Shown piece after piece: positions 1 through 6,951 of a stretch of 23,906 bases of DNA. Positions within the stretch are counted from its first letter, which is position 1. Every line of letters starts with the position of its first letter. The translations under genes were made by a program, and so were the position numbers. The DNA comes from Clostridiales bacterium (GTDB lineage: Bacteria > Bacillota > Clostridia > Oscillospirales > CAG-272), in the NCBI GenBank assembly GCA_003523225.1, contig DPGK01000021.1, positions 118,907-142,812 on the forward strand, read 5' to 3'. Below the pieces are notes generated by a model. That model worked only from the letters and a program-made list of their open reading frames with translations, did not search any database and had not been told where the DNA came from.

Positions 1-49
1 AGGACTTTGACTCCTGCATTCGTCGGTCCGAATCCGGCCATCCCAGCCA
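1..49 (+). tRNA. tRNA-Gln (TTG), 3' part only
   Basis: This is the 3' half of a tRNA cut by the window edge. The anticodon loop CTTTGAC gives anticodon TTG, so the tRNA reads glutamine CAA codons. The 3' anticodon stem TCCTG pairs with the visible AGGA plus one base outside the window. The T arm has stem GTCGG, loop TCCGAAT and stem CCGGC. The 3' acceptor strand CATCCCA is followed by discriminator G and an encoded CCA at 47-49. The D arm and 5' acceptor strand lie outside, so the full cloverleaf cannot be checked. tRNA 3' ends are common integration sites, which fits the repeat-rich cargo region that follows. Confidence 0.9.
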
Positions 50-51
50 GC

Positions 52-81
52 AAAAAGCACCTGCGCAAGCAGGTGCTTTTT
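52..81 (+). terminator. Terminator after tRNA-Gln
   Basis: A perfect 13-bp stem (52-64 with 69-81) closes on a GCAA tetraloop, with five A at the start and five T at the end. It begins three bases after the tRNA CCA and should end tRNA transcription in either direction. The same kind of hairpin recurs at 1003-1034 with a compensatory change in the stem. Confidence 0.9.
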
Positions 82-294
82 GCAACTAAATCCGCCGATG
101 GCGGAAGAAATCCACCTGCGGTGGATGAAATCGCTTCGCGATGAAATCTGCCTTTCGGCAGGAGATGGAGGCGGATTTAATTTCATCTGAGGCGAAACGC
201 CGAAGATTTCATCCGAGCGGAGTGAGGATTTCATCGTGCAACGCACGATTTCATTCTTTTCGGGTCCCTCGACAGATTCGAACTGGCGAAAGAC

Positions 295-323
295 TTGAAA
301 TGTTTACAAAGTTGTGGTATAAT
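295..323 (+). promoter_or_regulatory. Promoter of the DUF3916-like gene
   Basis: A -35 box TTGAAA (295-300), a 17-bp spacer and a -10 box TATAAT (318-323) lie 24 bp before the ATG at 348. The string TTGAAATGTTT and GTTGTGGTATAAT recurs almost unchanged, inverted, at 4899-4926 in front of an unrelated gene. Confidence 0.75.
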
Positions 324-347
324 TATGTCAGGAAGGCGGTGAGATAA

Positions 348-839
348 ATGAAATACAAGAAAGAACGCGGGCAGAGCAGAAAACTGAAAACACTCATTGA
401 TAATATACATCTAATTGTGCCCTTTGAAAACACCGATATTCGTTATGAGCATTTTCATGTTCCCAGCGGGCCATTTATTTCATCACCCAAAACAAGCGGA
501 AAAGTAAAAACGGCGTTTTGTAAAGTATGGCTTCAAAAAGCAGAAGAAATCTTAAAACAAAAGCCCTCAAATTTGCCATTCTGTAAAGTGGTTGCTATAA
601 TTAATGAAGGTGATCTATGGGAGTCGCAAATCGTAATTTTTTACGATAAAAAATACTACGAATCTTTTTGGACACGAAATACACCTGAACAAACTTGGAC
701 GCTCATAGATGACCCGACAAAATCATTTATCAAAGAGCGTAATATCAAAACCCAATTAAATGAAATTGGTTATTTACAAACAATTTCGGAAATCGATTTC
801 AATAAGAAATCAGTACTTTGGTTTTATGGTGAGATATAA
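348..839 (+). CDS. DUF3916-like protein
   Basis: This 163-aa soluble protein has no signal peptide or membrane segment. The basic N-terminus (MKYKKERGQSRKLKTL), the central segment with LWESQIVIF and YYESFWTRN, and the C-terminal WFYGEI match what I recall of the uncharacterised DUF3916 family, whose length is similar. No catalytic motif is evident and the function is unknown. The start is an ATG preceded by GGTGAG four bases upstream. The gene stands alone between two direct copies of the hairpin-array repeat and has its own promoter, so it looks like single-gene cargo at a tRNA-proximal hotspot. Family assignment is from memory of the sequence pattern; nothing supports a specific role. Confidence 0.6.
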   Translation: MKYKKERGQSRKLKTLIDNIHLIVPFENTDIRYEHFHVPSGPFISSPKTSGKVKTAFCKVWLQKAEEILKQKPSNLPFCKVVAIINEGDLWESQIVIFYDKKYYESFWTRNTPEQTWTLIDDPTKSFIKERNIKTQLNEIGYLQTISEIDFNKKSVLWFYGEI

Positions 840-1000
840 TTTTACATAGGACTCGTTACAAGAATGGCGCTAAAAGTCCGGTAGAACGCGGAACCTTTTA
901 ACCTCCCATCATCGCCAAGGGGTTAGTGTACCCTCTGCAAAATCAGCGTGCATCTAAATTGGCCACACACGGATTTGCATCTAAATCGGACACACATCAC
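840..1000. repeat. IS21-like end remnant with tandem boxes
   Basis: No gene is visible here. Two tandem copies of GCATCTAAATYGGNCACACA lie at 950-969 and 977-996 with a 27-bp period. Read on the minus strand they begin TGTGT and resemble the multiple terminal repeats of IS21-family elements, but no transposase is present, so this is inference. Positions 963-1000 recur inverted at 5295-5332 with 33 of 38 bases identical. The 840-949 segment carries no recognisable open frame. Confidence 0.45.
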
Positions 1001-1002
1001 AG

Positions 1003-1034
1003 AAAAAAGCACTTGCTTACGCAAGTGCTTTTTT
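1003..1034. terminator. Terminator-like hairpin, repeat copy B
   Basis: A perfect 14-bp stem (1003-1016 with 1021-1034) with loop TTAC, six A at the start and six T at the end. It is the counterpart of the post-tRNA terminator at 52-81, but no tRNA precedes it. The stem carries CACTTGC/GCAAGTG where copy A has CACCTGC/GCAGGTG, a paired change that preserves the fold. Confidence 0.8.
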
Positions 1035-1385
1035 CAACTAAATCCGCCGATGTCGGAAGAAATCCACCTTCGGTGGATGAAATCGCTTCGCGATGAAATC
1101 TGCTTTACGGCAGGAGATGGAGGCGGATTTAATTTCATCTGAGGCGAAACGCCGAAGATTTCTTCCGAGCTTGCTCGGATTTCATCGTGCAACGCACGAT
1201 TTCATTCTTTTCGGGTCTGTAGACAGATTCGAATCGGCGAAATGCTTTTTTTGATATAGATTCCCCACAGAAGCAAATCCGTGGACAGATTCGAACCGCC
1301 GCACACTTTCCGAATCTTTTCAAAATCCTTCCTGTTCAAAATTTATTTACAAAGCCATAGATGCAACGGAATTTTGGATAGATTT
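1003..1385 (+). repeat. Hairpin-array repeat unit, copy B
   Basis: Copy B repeats the terminator and hairpin field of copy A (outer stem from 1040) and the box TCTGTAGACAGATTCGAA, then adds about 150 bp that copy A lacks. Positions 1211-1385 match the complement of 4943-5116 closely. Inside, the motif GACAGATTCGAA occurs twice (about 1222 and 1284), with a worn third copy near 1379. Hairpin loops differ from copy A while stems are kept, for example CCACC-TTC-GGTGG against CCACC-TGC-GGTGG. No promoter like that of copies A and C is present. No protein-coding frame is credible between 840 and 1521. Confidence 0.75.
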
Positions 1386-1464
1386 GAACTACCACACTAC
1401 TCCACCTGCCTAATCAGAGCTTCCGATACAACTCACGGTTGTACTTTTCTGTCAATTTAGCCCA

Positions 1465-1529
1465 TTGAAATAATATGATTTTCTGCTATAATATTCTCAA
1501 TGGTACCGAAAATAATTTCAAATGAGAAT
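1465..1529 (+). promoter_or_regulatory. Promoter and possible operator of the XRE gene
   Basis: A -35 box TTGAAA (1465-1470), a 16-bp spacer and a -10 box TATAAT (1487-1492) precede the XRE gene. An inverted repeat ATTCTCA (1493-1499) and TGAGAAT (1523-1529) spans the expected transcription start and the start codon, placed as expected for an autoregulatory operator. Operator function is inferred. Confidence 0.6.
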
Positions 1530-2555
1530 AATCATGACGACGATCGGACAAAACATCAGACAGCTTCGCAAGGAGCGTGGAATGACTCAGGAAGAGCTTG
1601 CAGCATGTTTGAATGTATCGGCACAGGCAGTATCAAAGTGGGAAATGGAAACCTGTTCCCCAGATATTTCTTTGATCGTTCCTCTTTCAACGCTTTTCGG
1701 CGTATCTGCTGACGTACTTTTCGGAATCAGTCCAGACGATATGGAAAAGGAAATTGAAGAAACGCGGAAATACTGCGATGCTCATCAAACCTCAAACGAA
1801 GATGCGCTCGAGGCATGGATGAAGCTTTACGCGAGATATCCACACAATAGCACTATAAAAAAGCCGCAGAATTTTACGAAAAAGTTCTCGACGAAAGCAC
1901 TGATAATGACCTTCGAAGCCAAACTGTATACGCGCTTCATCACATTTATAACAGTCTAAGCGATTCAGAAAACGTGCTCCGCATAGCAAATATGGGCGGT
2001 GATTGGGGTACGCTCAAAGCGGAAATGCTGTCAAAAATTGATAACTATGAAAAGAAAAATTACTGGTGCCAGCAAGTTTTCAAATATTACGGTGAAGGCA
2101 TGGCATGGGCTGTTATGAATATGCATTTTCCCGATGTGGAAACAAAAATATTCGCTTGTGAAACTGCAGAAAAAATCCTTGATCTTACCTATCTTGGAGA
2201 CAAGGCGTGGATCTGTTATGCTTATATGGCTCTATATACACACCTCGCCACGTGTTATGCGTCCGTTGGCAATGACGACAAAACCTACGATGTGCTGGAC
2301 AAATGGTACGATACAGCCCTATTTGAAGATAACCTTCCTCTCGGTGAACACAGATATGAGAATAATCCGTTCATGAATGAGATGGTCTACAATCACGATC
2401 TTGCGTACACGCACCATAACCGCGACTATATTCTATGTCACATCCAAAATCACGCATTTGACCGCATCCGAGATTCCAACCGATTTGGGGCATACGTTGA
2501 AAAAGTGAAATGGAATTGTCAAGATATGTACAGTCAGAAATTCCCCAAAATCTGA
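1522..2555 (+). pseudogene. XRE-family regulator, frameshifted
   Basis: The N-terminus (about residues 5-65 from the ATG at 1522) is a classic XRE/Cro DNA-binding domain, with IRQLRKERGMTQEELAACLNVSAQAVSKWE followed by a SADVLFG dimer-edge segment. The first frame runs 1522-1959; the rest of the protein continues in another frame to the stop at 2555. The break lies at the A run 1857-1862: one more A would join ...HNSTIKK to AAEFYEKVLDES and give about 344 aa. The C-terminal part is helical with Trp and Tyr, like the TPR-like sensor halves of such regulators. No strong ribosome site precedes either ATG (1522 or 1534). The cause may be a true 1-bp deletion, a phase-variable tract or a sequencing error. 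The IS3 remnant begins at or just after its stop codon. Confidence 0.75.
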
Positions 2556-2569
2556 GATACGATGATAAT

Positions 2570-2618
2570 GCGCTGGATTTGCGGAGTGGAGCGTAGCGGA
2601 ACGGAGAAAATCCAGCGC
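2570..2618. terminator. Hairpin between the XRE gene and IS3 transposase
   Basis: An 11-bp stem GCGCTGGATTT (2570-2580) pairs with AAATCCAGCGC (2608-2618). A smaller GC-rich hairpin GCGGCGCGCCGC follows. Lying between convergent genes, it may act as a bidirectional terminator, but there is no clean T run. Confidence 0.45.
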
Positions 2619-2628
2619 GGCGCGCCGC

Positions 2629-3571
2629 TTAGGCGGCGTGCGCGGCGACCCACTCACGGTATTTTACAGGAGGCAAACCACCGGGGTTCACTGAACAAAC
2701 TCTGATGCGGTTGTAGTAGGTGAAAACGTATCGGAAAACAATGGTCTTGACCTGTGCTCTGGTGAGCTTGTATGCCGCGATTTGGTAGATCTTCTCCTTC
2801 TTCAAGGTAGCAAAAAAAGCTCTCCATTCTGGCATTATCAAATCAATGCCCGGTTCCGCTGAGGCTCTGAATAATGCCGAGGGTTCGTAATTCCTCTTGA
2901 AATGCTTCGCTGGTGTACTGACTGACGCGATCGCTGTGCAGAATGACACCCTGTAAGAGCTTGCCGTATTGGGCTTGGAGCTGACGAACTGTATCTATAC
3001 AAAGCTCTTTCTTCATGTTGTCTCGCATTTCCAATGCGAGAATCTCTCCGGAAAAGCAATCCAATACAGGCGATACGTACAGTTTGCCATCGACGCACTG
3101 GATTTCAGAAATGTCCGTAAGCAGCTTTGGCATAGGTCTATCTGCATGAAAATCCCGTTTGATCAGATTTTCCTGCTCTTGAACCTCGGTTGTTGCCTTG
3201 GTAATGCCGCGAGGTGTGCGCTTTTTATGTAGCATACCGCCCTCTTGCATGGTTCGGTACACCGTTCGACGGCTGACTTGAATGCCTTTTTGCAGTAGTG
3301 CCAGAAGAATCCGATCTACACCGTAGTTTTGATTATCGGGATGCTCGTTTACAATTTCCTTGATCTTGACCAGAAGAAGCTGTCTGCCTGTTTGCTTGCC
3401 TTGGTTTCTCAGCCATCGGTAATACCCCGATTCACTGATCTTCAGCACTTGGCACATTTTCTTTACGGTGTATTTTTCCTGATATCTCACGATAAATCTG
3501 TGCCGTTCACTTGCCTTTACTTCTTCCGTGTCTTTATGTTCAACAAGTTGAACCAAAAAAACCCAGTGCAT
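2629..3571 (-). pseudogene. IS3 OrfB transposase, broken
   Basis: OrfB carries the IS150-type helical N-terminus (KYTVKKMCQVLKISESGYYRWL) and the rve integrase core. The three DDE residues can be traced: D in LLTDISEIQ, D in HSDRVSQYTS and E in NARMESFF. Three lesions are visible. A TGA near 2844 stands where the family has Cys (TGH-stop-FDNARMESFF). A T run has seven instead of six bases, shifting the frame before ATLKKEKIYQ. The usual HSDRGSQYTS has Val for Gly. The reading resumes in another frame to NPGGLPPVKYREW and stops at 2629. It overlaps orfA, as is normal for IS3 elements. This copy is almost certainly inactive. Confidence 0.85.
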
Positions 3572-3805
3572 CCTTCAATATCTCATTAGCGACTCGCAAC
3601 TCTGCGTTTTCCCGTTCCAACTCGCGGTTTCGTATTTTCAACTCAACCTCACTCAGTTCAGGCTCAGGCTCTGCGTGCTTGCGGTTGTTTCTCCAATCTG
3701 CCAGCGTATAATACGGAAGCCCTAACTGCGCGCTGCTTTCTTCACGCCGAGCTCATCCGATAGCTTCAGCGCCTCTGCTTTAAACTCTTTACTATAACGT
3801 GCCAT
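3540..3805 (-). pseudogene. IS3 OrfA, frameshifted
   Basis: OrfA begins at the ATG at 3805 with MARYSKEFKAEALKLSDELG, the helix-turn-helix DNA-binding domain of IS3 elements. One base is missing near 3729-3733, so the frame runs into a stop after KKAARS. In the next frame the protein continues as QLGLPYYTLADWRNN and a leucine-zipper-like segment (ELERENAELRVANEILKDALGFF), ending at 3540. A run of seven T near 3555 lies in the orfA/orfB overlap, where IS3 elements normally slip frame. OrfA would guide the transposase to the IS ends. Confidence 0.8.
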
Positions 3806-3931
3806 CTTCTTTTCCTTCCTTTCTGGTCTCTTGCTCTTTATTATACCAGTTTTTGGGGCTTTGTCGACTGCACTTATAGTATAACACTCCATTACGGGTG
3901 CTGTGCCATGCTTGCAATAAAACCTATGTAA

Positions 3932-4870
3932 TCATTCAAAATAGCACAAATAGTCGTTATAAGTATAATGCTCTGAGGTTTGCTCTTGATATTTTTCGCA
4001 GATGTCAGTGCAGTCATGAGAGCGCTTTGATCTTTCGGCTTCATCCTCGGTATAGAAAAACAAGTCGCTTTTCTGAGTAATTATCACATCTTTGGTGCAG
4101 AATAGTTCTCCGGGTTTATTTCCAACAGGACACATATTTCCATGTCGGCAAGTCAAGCAACATTGAATCCTGACATTATCCGGCAACTTTTTTTGAAGGT
4201 CAGCAAATGCATCCACCCAAAGATGATCTTTACCATATCCCCATAATTCTTTTCCGCCATATTTGATACCAACGGAAACAGACGGCCCTTCTACTTTGTC
4301 ACCCCCAAAGGAATATACATCTTCGTCATGACAGATAATACGCATGTCAAATTTGAATTCTCCGCTCGGTGTGGAAAGCATGATGACTTTTTTATACTGC
4401 TTATGTAGTTCGTACCATGCCTTTTTTCGATAATCGTTCCACTCTATATCAACATCAGAAAAAATGAAACGAGCGGAAAAATAAGGATCGATTCCGCATG
4501 CTCCAAGTTCGTATACCCCATCGTCGCAAACAATGCCCATAACCGTGATTGAATTTTGCAATTCAGCTTCAAACATTTTATGAGCAGTTGAATTGGTATG
4601 AATAATGAGAGGATCATCTGTATAAGATTGCCCATTCTCATCCGTTTTCCAAGTACGGCTTGGTTCGAATTCCTTTAATTCAAACCCGTAAAAAGTAATA
4701 CGAGCTTCGGAAATTTCCATATCGGTTCCCGAATTATTAGGCGCGGCATCTTTATGAACATTCAAATATTTGGCAGAAACGATCAATCGGTTATCTTTCC
4801 AAGATACAAAAGACAATTCGGAATCGTGAAATTCAAAATCTTGAAGCCGATTGGTTGAGCAATATTGCAT
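3932..4870 (-). CDS. Hypothetical protein with Cys-rich C-terminus
   Basis: I do not recognise this 312-aa protein as a named family. No signal peptide or membrane segment is seen. Residues 10-20 carry FEFHDSELSF, a beta-strand pattern reminiscent of small immunity-type proteins (weak resemblance). The C-terminal third holds Cys at about 237, 238, 241, 247 and 258, then 287 and 291, with CLTCRHGNMCPVGNKPGELFC suggesting a zinc site. The ATG at 4870 is preceded by AAAAGGAG with a 7-base spacer. Its promoter (4899-4926) is nearly identical to that of the unrelated DUF3916-like gene at 348, and inverted repeat copy C lies upstream. The gene is intact although its neighbours on both sides are broken. 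Confidence 0.65.
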   Translation of the reverse strand: MQYCSTNRLQDFEFHDSELSFVSWKDNRLIVSAKYLNVHKDAAPNNSGTDMEISEARITFYGFELKEFEPSRTWKTDENGQSYTDDPLIIHTNSTAHKMFEAELQNSITVMGIVCDDGVYELGACGIDPYFSARFIFSDVDIEWNDYRKKAWYELHKQYKKVIMLSTPSGEFKFDMRIICHDEDVYSFGGDKVEGPSVSVGIKYGGKELWGYGKDHLWVDAFADLQKKLPDNVRIQCCLTCRHGNMCPVGNKPGELFCTKDVIITQKSDLFFYTEDEAERSKRSHDCTDICEKYQEQTSEHYTYNDYLCYFE

Positions 4871-4898
4871 ACTCGTACTCCTTTTGTTATTTTATATT

Positions 4899-4926
4899 AT
4901 TATACCACAACTTTGAAACATTTCAA
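4899..4926 (-). promoter_or_regulatory. Promoter of the 312-aa gene
   Basis: On the minus strand a -35 box TTGAAA (4926-4921), a 16-bp spacer and a -10 box TATAAT (4904-4899) lie 28 bp before the ATG. The segment differs from 295-323 by one deleted base and one or two substitutions, so two unrelated genes share the same promoter module. Confidence 0.75.
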
Positions 4927-4942
4927 CCGTTTCGATAGTCTG

Positions 4943-5332
4943 AATCTATCCAAAATTCCTTTGCATCTATGGCTTTGTAAATAAATTTTGAACAGGAAGG
5001 ATTTTGAAAAGGTTCGGAAAGTGTGCGGCGGTTCGAATCTGTCCACGGATTTGGCTTTGTGGGGAATCTACATCAAAAAATGCATTTCACTGGTTCGAAT
5101 CTGTCTACAGACCCGAAAACCGCGCAAAGCGCAGAAATGCATCTACAAAATTTCGAAAAACTTCAGAGTCAGAAAAATTGCCCCATCCGCAAAGCAGATG
5201 GGGCGGGAGGAATCTCTCGAAATCTCCGCTTTTCTGCCCTGCGGCACGCTGCAGGGCGGTTTTCGTGCCTGCATCTAAATCATACACTCATCATGTGATG
5301 TGACTACGATTTAGATACAAAACCGTGTGTGG
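4943..5332 (-). repeat. Cassette repeat unit, inverted copy C
   Basis: Positions 4943-5116 are the near-perfect complement of 1211-1385, and 5295-5332 complement 963-1000. Between them the hairpin field of copies A and B is replaced by other hairpins: GCCCCATC/GATGGGGC (5180-5204) and GCCCTGC/GCAGGGC (5236-5257). A symmetrical element follows at 5273-5316, where ATCTAAATC and GATTTAGAT enclose the palindrome CATCATGTGATG. The order is therefore kept (IS21-like box, hairpins, TCTGTAGACAGATTCGAA, promoter, gene) while the hairpin content differs. Short frames at 4988-5303 are repeat read-through and are not called as genes. Confidence 0.75.
5172..5204 (-). terminator. Terminator upstream of the 312-aa gene
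   Basis: Read on the minus strand, an 8-bp GC-rich stem GCCCCATC/GATGGGGC is followed directly by AATTTTT. It would stop read-through from the IS256 side and insulate the promoter at 4899-4926. Confidence 0.7.
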
Positions 5333-5336
5333 AAGA

Positions 5337-6816
5337 GGTACTGTCAAGTATTTTTCGCAAATTCGTTTCTGATAAAATGAAGTAGTGCGCCGGTAGTCCG
5401 GCGATGGAGCGGCTACGCTCCGCTTGATTGCCTGAGAGCATTTGTCGGCGGCGGTGTCAAGGGCGGTCGCAAGACCGTTCATCTTGACCCTTGACTCCGT
5501 CGGCGGCAGATGCTATTTAATTGCTGTGTTTATGCCACTTCTGTCGCGGCTTCAGTTAAATATTTCATGCAAAGATACCGCTTTGATCCCCACTCCTTTC
5601 CCGAAACATACCGCAGTCTGGCGCAGACCAGCATCAGAGCAGACTTTCCGTCCGGGAACGTACCAACGACTCTCGTTCTGCGTCGTATCTCACGATTCAT
5701 ACGTTCAATAACATTGTTTGTCCGGATCTTCAACCAGTGCTGTGACGGGAAATCCATGTATGTCAAGGTATCTTCAATTCCGTCCTCCACCTTTTTGGCT
5801 GCCTCATTCAGCCGCATGGAGCGTAACTTTTCTGCGACATCACGTGCCTTCTTTCGCGCGGCTTCCTTACTCTCCTGCGCGTGTATCGCTTTGAGCATCC
5901 GTGTGACCTCGCGCATATGTTTCCTTGGTGTAACGGAGAAAACGTTACGGTAGAAATGCACGGTACAACGCTGGTAATTTCGCCTCCGGAAAGACCTATG
6001 CCACGGCGTTGCACATTCCAAGACATTTGTCCCCGACAATGAGTTTTACGCCATCAAGTCCGCGTTCTTTGAGCCATACAAGGAAGCTTTTCCAGCTTTC
6101 GGCATCCTCCTTCATGCCTTCCGACGCACCGATGATCTCACGGTAACCGTCCTCGTCTACTCCGATGGCGACCAGAATGCTGACATTTTCAAACTCTCCG
6201 CCCCAGTTGCGCTTGAGATAGATCCCATCCACATAGACATATGGGTACTTGCCGGACAACTTGCGATTACGCCATTCCTCAATATGCACATAGGCTTTCT
6301 GATTCAGATCGCTGATGGTAGATACCGACACACGGCTGCCCCACAGGGCTTCCAAGATGTCATCCACCCGGCGCACGGATACGCCTGCAAGGTACATTTC
6401 GATCAAGGCTTCCTCCACCGAACTTTCCCGACGACGATAACGCTCGATGATCGCTGTTTCAAACGGTACACCTTTAAGTTTAGGTATCTCAAGGCGTACT
6501 TCACCGGATGTCGTAGTCAATTTACGACTGTAATGCCCCGAACGGTAGCCCTGACGCGCCTCGGTGCGTTCGTACTTTGCCGCGCTCGTCAGCTCTTCGG
6601 CTTCTTTGTTCAACAGCTCATTCAGCGTTTCTTCCACACTGTTTCGAACCAATTCTTTTAATTCGCTCTTGACGCTTTCCTCGTTTAACTGTATAATGGG
6701 CTTGGACATGTTCAAATCTCCTTTCGAATGTTTGTGTAGCTACTTCATTCTACCAGAGTTCTTTGAGCATGTCTACCTTTTTAGCTCTTTTTTCAATTTT
6801 CGAAAAATATTATACC
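5337..6816 (-). mobile_element. Degenerate IS256-family element
   Basis: An IS256-family element of about 1.48 kb with one broken transposase gene. The ends are supported by ATTTTTCGCAAATT at 5350-5363 and the complement of ATTTTTCGAAAATT at 6795-6808, with GGTA outermost at both ends (5337 and 6816). No matching target duplication is evident, in keeping with decay. It sits beside the inverted cassette repeat. The 5400-5530 part holds strong hairpins (GGAGCG-GCTA-CGCTCC and a GTCAAG...CTTGAC stem) and no gene. Confidence 0.75.
5530..6709 (-). pseudogene. IS256-family transposase, broken
   Basis: This Mutator-type DDE transposase starts at the ATG at 6709 (MSKPIIQLNEE), eight bases after GGAG; the upstream TTG at 6715 has poorer spacing. 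The first Asp is in YVYVDGIYLK (about residue 161), the second in LIVGDKCLGM (about 227), and the Glu in NNVIERMNREIRRR. The frame is broken near 5985-6010: a TAG follows CNAVA, and an extra T in the segment for EAKYQRCTVHFYRN moves the remainder to another frame, which ends at 5530. One stop plus one insertion indicate a dead copy. Confidence 0.85.
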
Positions 6817-6951
6817 TTATCAAGCAGTGCAAGGAAAAAATGATGTTTTTCTTGAAATTATTCTTGATTTTAGATACAAAAAAACCTTGAAAGCATAGTG
6901 TTTACAAGGGTCTTCTTGTGAGTTACCCCAACAATTTTGAACCTTTTCATA
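6817..6951 (-). terminator. Spacer with terminator for the XRE operon
   Basis: Between the IS256 end and the last gene of the next operon there is no gene. On the minus strand the stem CCTTG/CAAGG (6905-6909 with 6885-6889), extended by inner pairs, is followed by seven or eight T (complement of 6877-6884). It closes the operon that starts at 9509. Confidence 0.7.

Larger units (their letters stand above)
52..323 (+). repeat. Hairpin-array repeat unit, copy A, with promoter
   Basis: Copy A runs terminator (52-81), hairpin field (88-252), the box GACAGATTCGAA (271-282), then a promoter (295-323). In the field a 9-bp outer stem AAATCCGCC/GGCGGATTT (88-96 with 170-178) encloses three hairpins: ATCCACC-TGC-GGTGGAT (110-126), ATCGC-TTC-GCGAT (130-142) and CTGCC-TTTC-GGCAG (148-161). 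They are separated by GAAAT-type spacers. Further hairpins follow, the last being CGTGC-AA-CGCACG. The unit is about 90% identical by eye to 1003-1232 in direct orientation. It encodes no plausible protein: the 68-aa reading frame at 141-347 is only a read-through of the hairpins. Confidence 0.8.
2552..3886 (-). mobile_element. Degenerate IS3-family element
   Basis: An IS3-family element (IS150-like by its transposase) on the minus strand, with broken orfA and orfB. The upstream end is probably TGTTATACTATAAG read leftward from 3886. The other end may be the TGAGATACGATGAT stretch at 2552, which matches it only imperfectly, and no clear target duplication is seen, so both ends are uncertain. 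A 2570-2618 hairpin lies inside the downstream end. Confidence 0.7.

Noticed and set aside
88..252. CRISPR array
   Set aside because: The repeated units are short hairpins of differing sequence with only GAAAT-type spacers; there are no constant repeats with unique spacers and no cas genes.
948..1142. A small plus-strand frame and the antisense frame at 1135-1323
   Set aside because: Both are translations of the IS21-like boxes, terminator and hairpin repeat.
88..1206. Retron or type III toxin-antitoxin RNA
   Set aside because: No reverse transcriptase or ToxN-like gene lies nearby, and the folded unit follows a terminator.
2842..2847. TGA in IS3 orfB read as selenocysteine
   Set aside because: It stands at a Cys position, but a T-tract frameshift and other lesions follow directly and no SECIS-like hairpin is apparent; nonsense mutation is simpler.
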